From Segatella cerevisiae (lineage in GTDB: Bacteria; Bacteroidota; Bacteroidia; Bacteroidales; Bacteroidaceae), in contig NZ_JAMXLY010000001.1 in NCBI RefSeq assembly GCF_024054555.1, positions 1 to 64,000 of the forward strand: 64,000 bases of DNA. Reading direction: 5' to 3'. Positions 62,057-64,000 of this stretch are shown piece after piece. The notes below the pieces were generated by a model that did not search any database, was not told where the DNA came from, and saw only the letters and a list, made by a program, of their open reading frames with translations. The position numbers were made by a program, and so were the translations under genes. Positions within the stretch are counted from its first letter, which is position 1, and each line of letters starts with the position of its first letter.

Positions 62057-64000
62057 ATGGATGACCAGAATGTAAAAGACATCGAAAGAGAACAGGCTGA
62101 TAATAAAATGATCACTGATGCTTTCCAGCATCTCCTCGATACCTATCTTGCCTCTCGCCATAGAAAGAAAACAGATATCATCATCAAGGCCTTCAACTTC
62201 TCCAGACAGGCTCATAAAGGGGTGCGTCGGCTTTCGGGCGAACCTTATATTATGCATCCTATTGCCGTCGCACAGATCGCCTGCGAGGATATGGGACTGG
62301 GATCCACCAGTATCTGTTCCGCCCTGCTCCACGATGTGGTGGAAGATACTGACTACACGATTGAGGATATCCAGAATATATTCGGTGACAAAATCGCCCA
62401 GATCGTCGAAGGACTGACTAAAATCAGTGGGGGTATCTTCGGAGATAATGCTTCTGCTCAGGCAGAGAATTTCAAGAAACTCCTCCTGACGATGAGCGAT
62501 GACATCCGTGTCATCCTTATCAAAATCTGCGACAGGCTGCACAATATGCGTACCCTCGCCTCTCAATCTGCCAACAGACGCTACAAGATTGCAGGCGAGA
62601 CGCTCTATATCTATGCTCCTCTCGCCAACAGACTGGGATTGAACAAGATCAAGACCGAACTGGAAGATCTCAGTTTCCGCTTTGAACATCCTGAAGAATA
62701 TGAATACATCGAATCCAAACTGACTTCCACTCAAGAGCAGCGCGATACCTTATTCAGTAAATTTACTGACCCTATCAAAGCCTCGCTCGATAAGATGGGC
62801 ATCAGCTACACCATCAAGGCAAGGGTCAAGAGTCCCTACTCCATTTGGTGCAAGATGCAGAACAAGCACGTCACCTTCGATGAAATCTATGATATCCTCG
62901 CTGTCCGCATCATCTATACGCCAAAGGTCAGGGCAGAAGAAATCAACGAATGTTTCCAGATCTACGTGGCTATCTGCAAGATTTACAAGAGCCACCCCGA
63001 CAGATTGCGTGATTGGGTCAACCACCCTAAGGCTAACGGCTATCAGGCCCTGCACGTCACCCTCATGAGTAAACAGGGACGATGGATCGAAGTGCAGATC
63101 CGCAGTGACAGAATGGATGAAATTGCCGAACAGGGATTCGCAGCCCATTGGAAATACAAGGAAGGTGGAGAATACTCTGAGGATGAAGGTGAACTCAATG
63201 ACTGGCTCCGGACTATTAAGGAAATCCTCGATGACCCTCAACCGGATGCAATGGACTTCCTCGATTCCATCAAACTCAATCTGTTCGCGTCTGAGATATT
63301 TGTCTTTACGCCTAAAGGGGAGATCAAGACGATGCCTGCGGGCAGTACTGCCCTCGACTTCGCTTTCGAGATACATACTTTTCTGGGAAGTCATTGCATC
63401 GGTGCAAAGGTCAACCACAAACTGGTACCGCTAAGTCAAAAACTCCAAAGTGGTGACCAGGTGGAAATTCTGACATCCAAAGCTCAACACGTGCAACCTT
63501 CATGGATGAACTTTGCCAGTACGGCTAAAGCAAAGAGCAAGATCACGGCCATCCTCCGGCATGATAACCGGGAAATACAATATAAAGGCAAGAAGGTCAT
63601 GCAGGATTGGCTACAGAAGAACGACCTTGAGATGACAACTTCCACGATTGACAAACTCAGGGCGTTCCACGATATTCAAAAACCTGAGGATTTCTTCCAG
63701 GCAATAGGCGATCACACCATCATCTTGGGAGACAAAGATGCTGACGAACTGCATGGGAGAAACGTCAAGGAATCCAAAGTCAAGAAATGGCGGAGACTAG
63801 TTCCTTTCCTCAATAGGAAAGAAGACAAGAATGACAAAGCTGCATCTACAGACGTCAAGCATTTCGTCGTCGATAGTAAGTTTGACAGGAAGAAACCGGT
63901 TATCATTGATGAAAACAATATCAATCAGTTTCTCTTCAAGTCGTGTTGCCACCCAATCCCCGGAGACGATATCCTCGGATATATCGACAACATGAACCAT
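62057..64000 (+). CDS. RelA/SpoT-family (p)ppGpp synthetase/hydrolase, partial
   Basis: Stringent-response enzyme; 648 residues are visible and the frame continues past the window's right edge. It starts at ATG 62057 with an AGGAGG site (MDDQNVKDIEREQADNKM). The HD hydrolase domain has GEPYIMHPIAVAQI and the intact HDVVED (H92-D97), so ppGpp degradation is likely. The synthetase domain contains RVKSPYSIWCKM, FDEIYDILAVRIIY and HPKANGYQALHVTL, which also look complete. A TGS domain (FVFTPKGEIKTMPAGSTALD) and the start of the C-terminal regulatory part follow. It fits a bifunctional Rel/SpoT. Linked to mltD (16-base gap). Confidence 0.93.
   Translation, partial: MDDQNVKDIEREQADNKMITDAFQHLLDTYLASRHRKKTDIIIKAFNFSRQAHKGVRRLSGEPYIMHPIAVAQIACEDMGLGSTSICSALLHDVVEDTDYTIEDIQNIFGDKIAQIVEGLTKISGGIFGDNASAQAENFKKLLLTMSDDIRVILIKICDRLHNMRTLASQSANRRYKIAGETLYIYAPLANRLGLNKIKTELEDLSFRFEHPEEYEYIESKLTSTQEQRDTLFSKFTDPIKASLDKMGISYTIKARVKSPYSIWCKMQNKHVTFDEIYDILAVRIIYTPKVRAEEINECFQIYVAICKIYKSHPDRLRDWVNHPKANGYQALHVTLMSKQGRWIEVQIRSDRMDEIAEQGFAAHWKYKEGGEYSEDEGELNDWLRTIKEILDDPQPDAMDFLDSIKLNLFASEIFVFTPKGEIKTMPAGSTALDFAFEIHTFLGSHCIGAKVNHKLVPLSQKLQSGDQVEILTSKAQHVQPSWMNFASTAKAKSKITAILRHDNREIQYKGKKVMQDWLQKNDLEMTTSTIDKLRAFHDIQKPEDFFQAIGDHTIILGDKDADELHGRNVKESKVKKWRRLVPFLNRKEDKNDKAASTDVKHFVVDSKFDRKKPVIIDENNINQFLFKSCCHPIPGDDILGYIDNMNH

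Overview
The window looks like chromosomal DNA from an anaerobic Bacteroidales bacterium, most likely of the Prevotella type. Seen directly: promoters repeatedly read TAnnTTTG, often with TTTG or TTG about 20 bp upstream, which is the Bacteroidetes primary-sigma pattern. Shine-Dalgarno sites are mostly absent. Several lineage-typical families are present: DUF4494, DUF5683, an outer-membrane beta-barrel protein of the OMP_b-brl_3 type, and YebC with an acidic insert. The genus is inferred.

Layout. 1-10.1 kb: a long leader, a secreted GH27 glycosidase, an intergenic palindrome array, yggS and a DUF4494 gene on the minus strand, an aminotransferase with a LolC/FtsX-type permease, and two tandem acyl-CoA-synthetase-like genes. 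10.3-20.4 kb: Crp/Fnr regulator, lepA, a small lipoprotein, TSCPD protein-yebC, pheT, a cytidylate-kinase-like protein, an FAD oxidoreductase and a small membrane protein. 20.6-25.8 kb: a threonine operon in which a phosphoglycerate-mutase-like protein sits where thrB would be expected. 25.8-33.4 kb: a CRISPR-like repeat pair, a 50-residue membrane protein that is easily missed, rluA-type and HAD genes, an ABC-F ATPase, grpE-dnaJ, and folC. 33.6-37.5 kb: a galactose operon galM-transporter-galK with an 11-bp inverted repeat over its promoter. 37.8-40.4 kb: an outer-membrane beta-barrel protein followed by a second palindrome array.

40.9-47.5 kb holds one minus-strand, seven-gene redox operon, hdrC-hdrB-hdrA-flxD-flxC-flxB-flxA. 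It resembles the flavin-oxidoreductase/heterodisulfide-reductase (Flx-Hdr) complexes thought to couple NADH oxidation to ferredoxin and disulfide reduction by electron bifurcation. Its promoter carries a perfect FNR-type palindrome. 47.5-51.6 kb is an AT-rich accessory island. It contains a structured non-coding stretch, a divergent protein that reads like a shortened FtsZ/tubulin, a toxin-antitoxin-like pair with its own operator and flanked by about 85-bp direct repeats, and an unknown protein with a possible uracil-DNA-glycosylase-like layout. A tRNA-Gln(CTG) marks its right edge.

51.9-64 kb returns to core genes: rsfS-ftsH-cdsA, convergent surE-lpxB, then parA-parB-DUF5683 gene-mltD-rel (rel runs off the end). 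The strongest candidates for new biology are the FtsZ-like protein, the regulated Flx-Hdr operon, the toxin-antitoxin cassette with its repeats, and the palindrome arrays.
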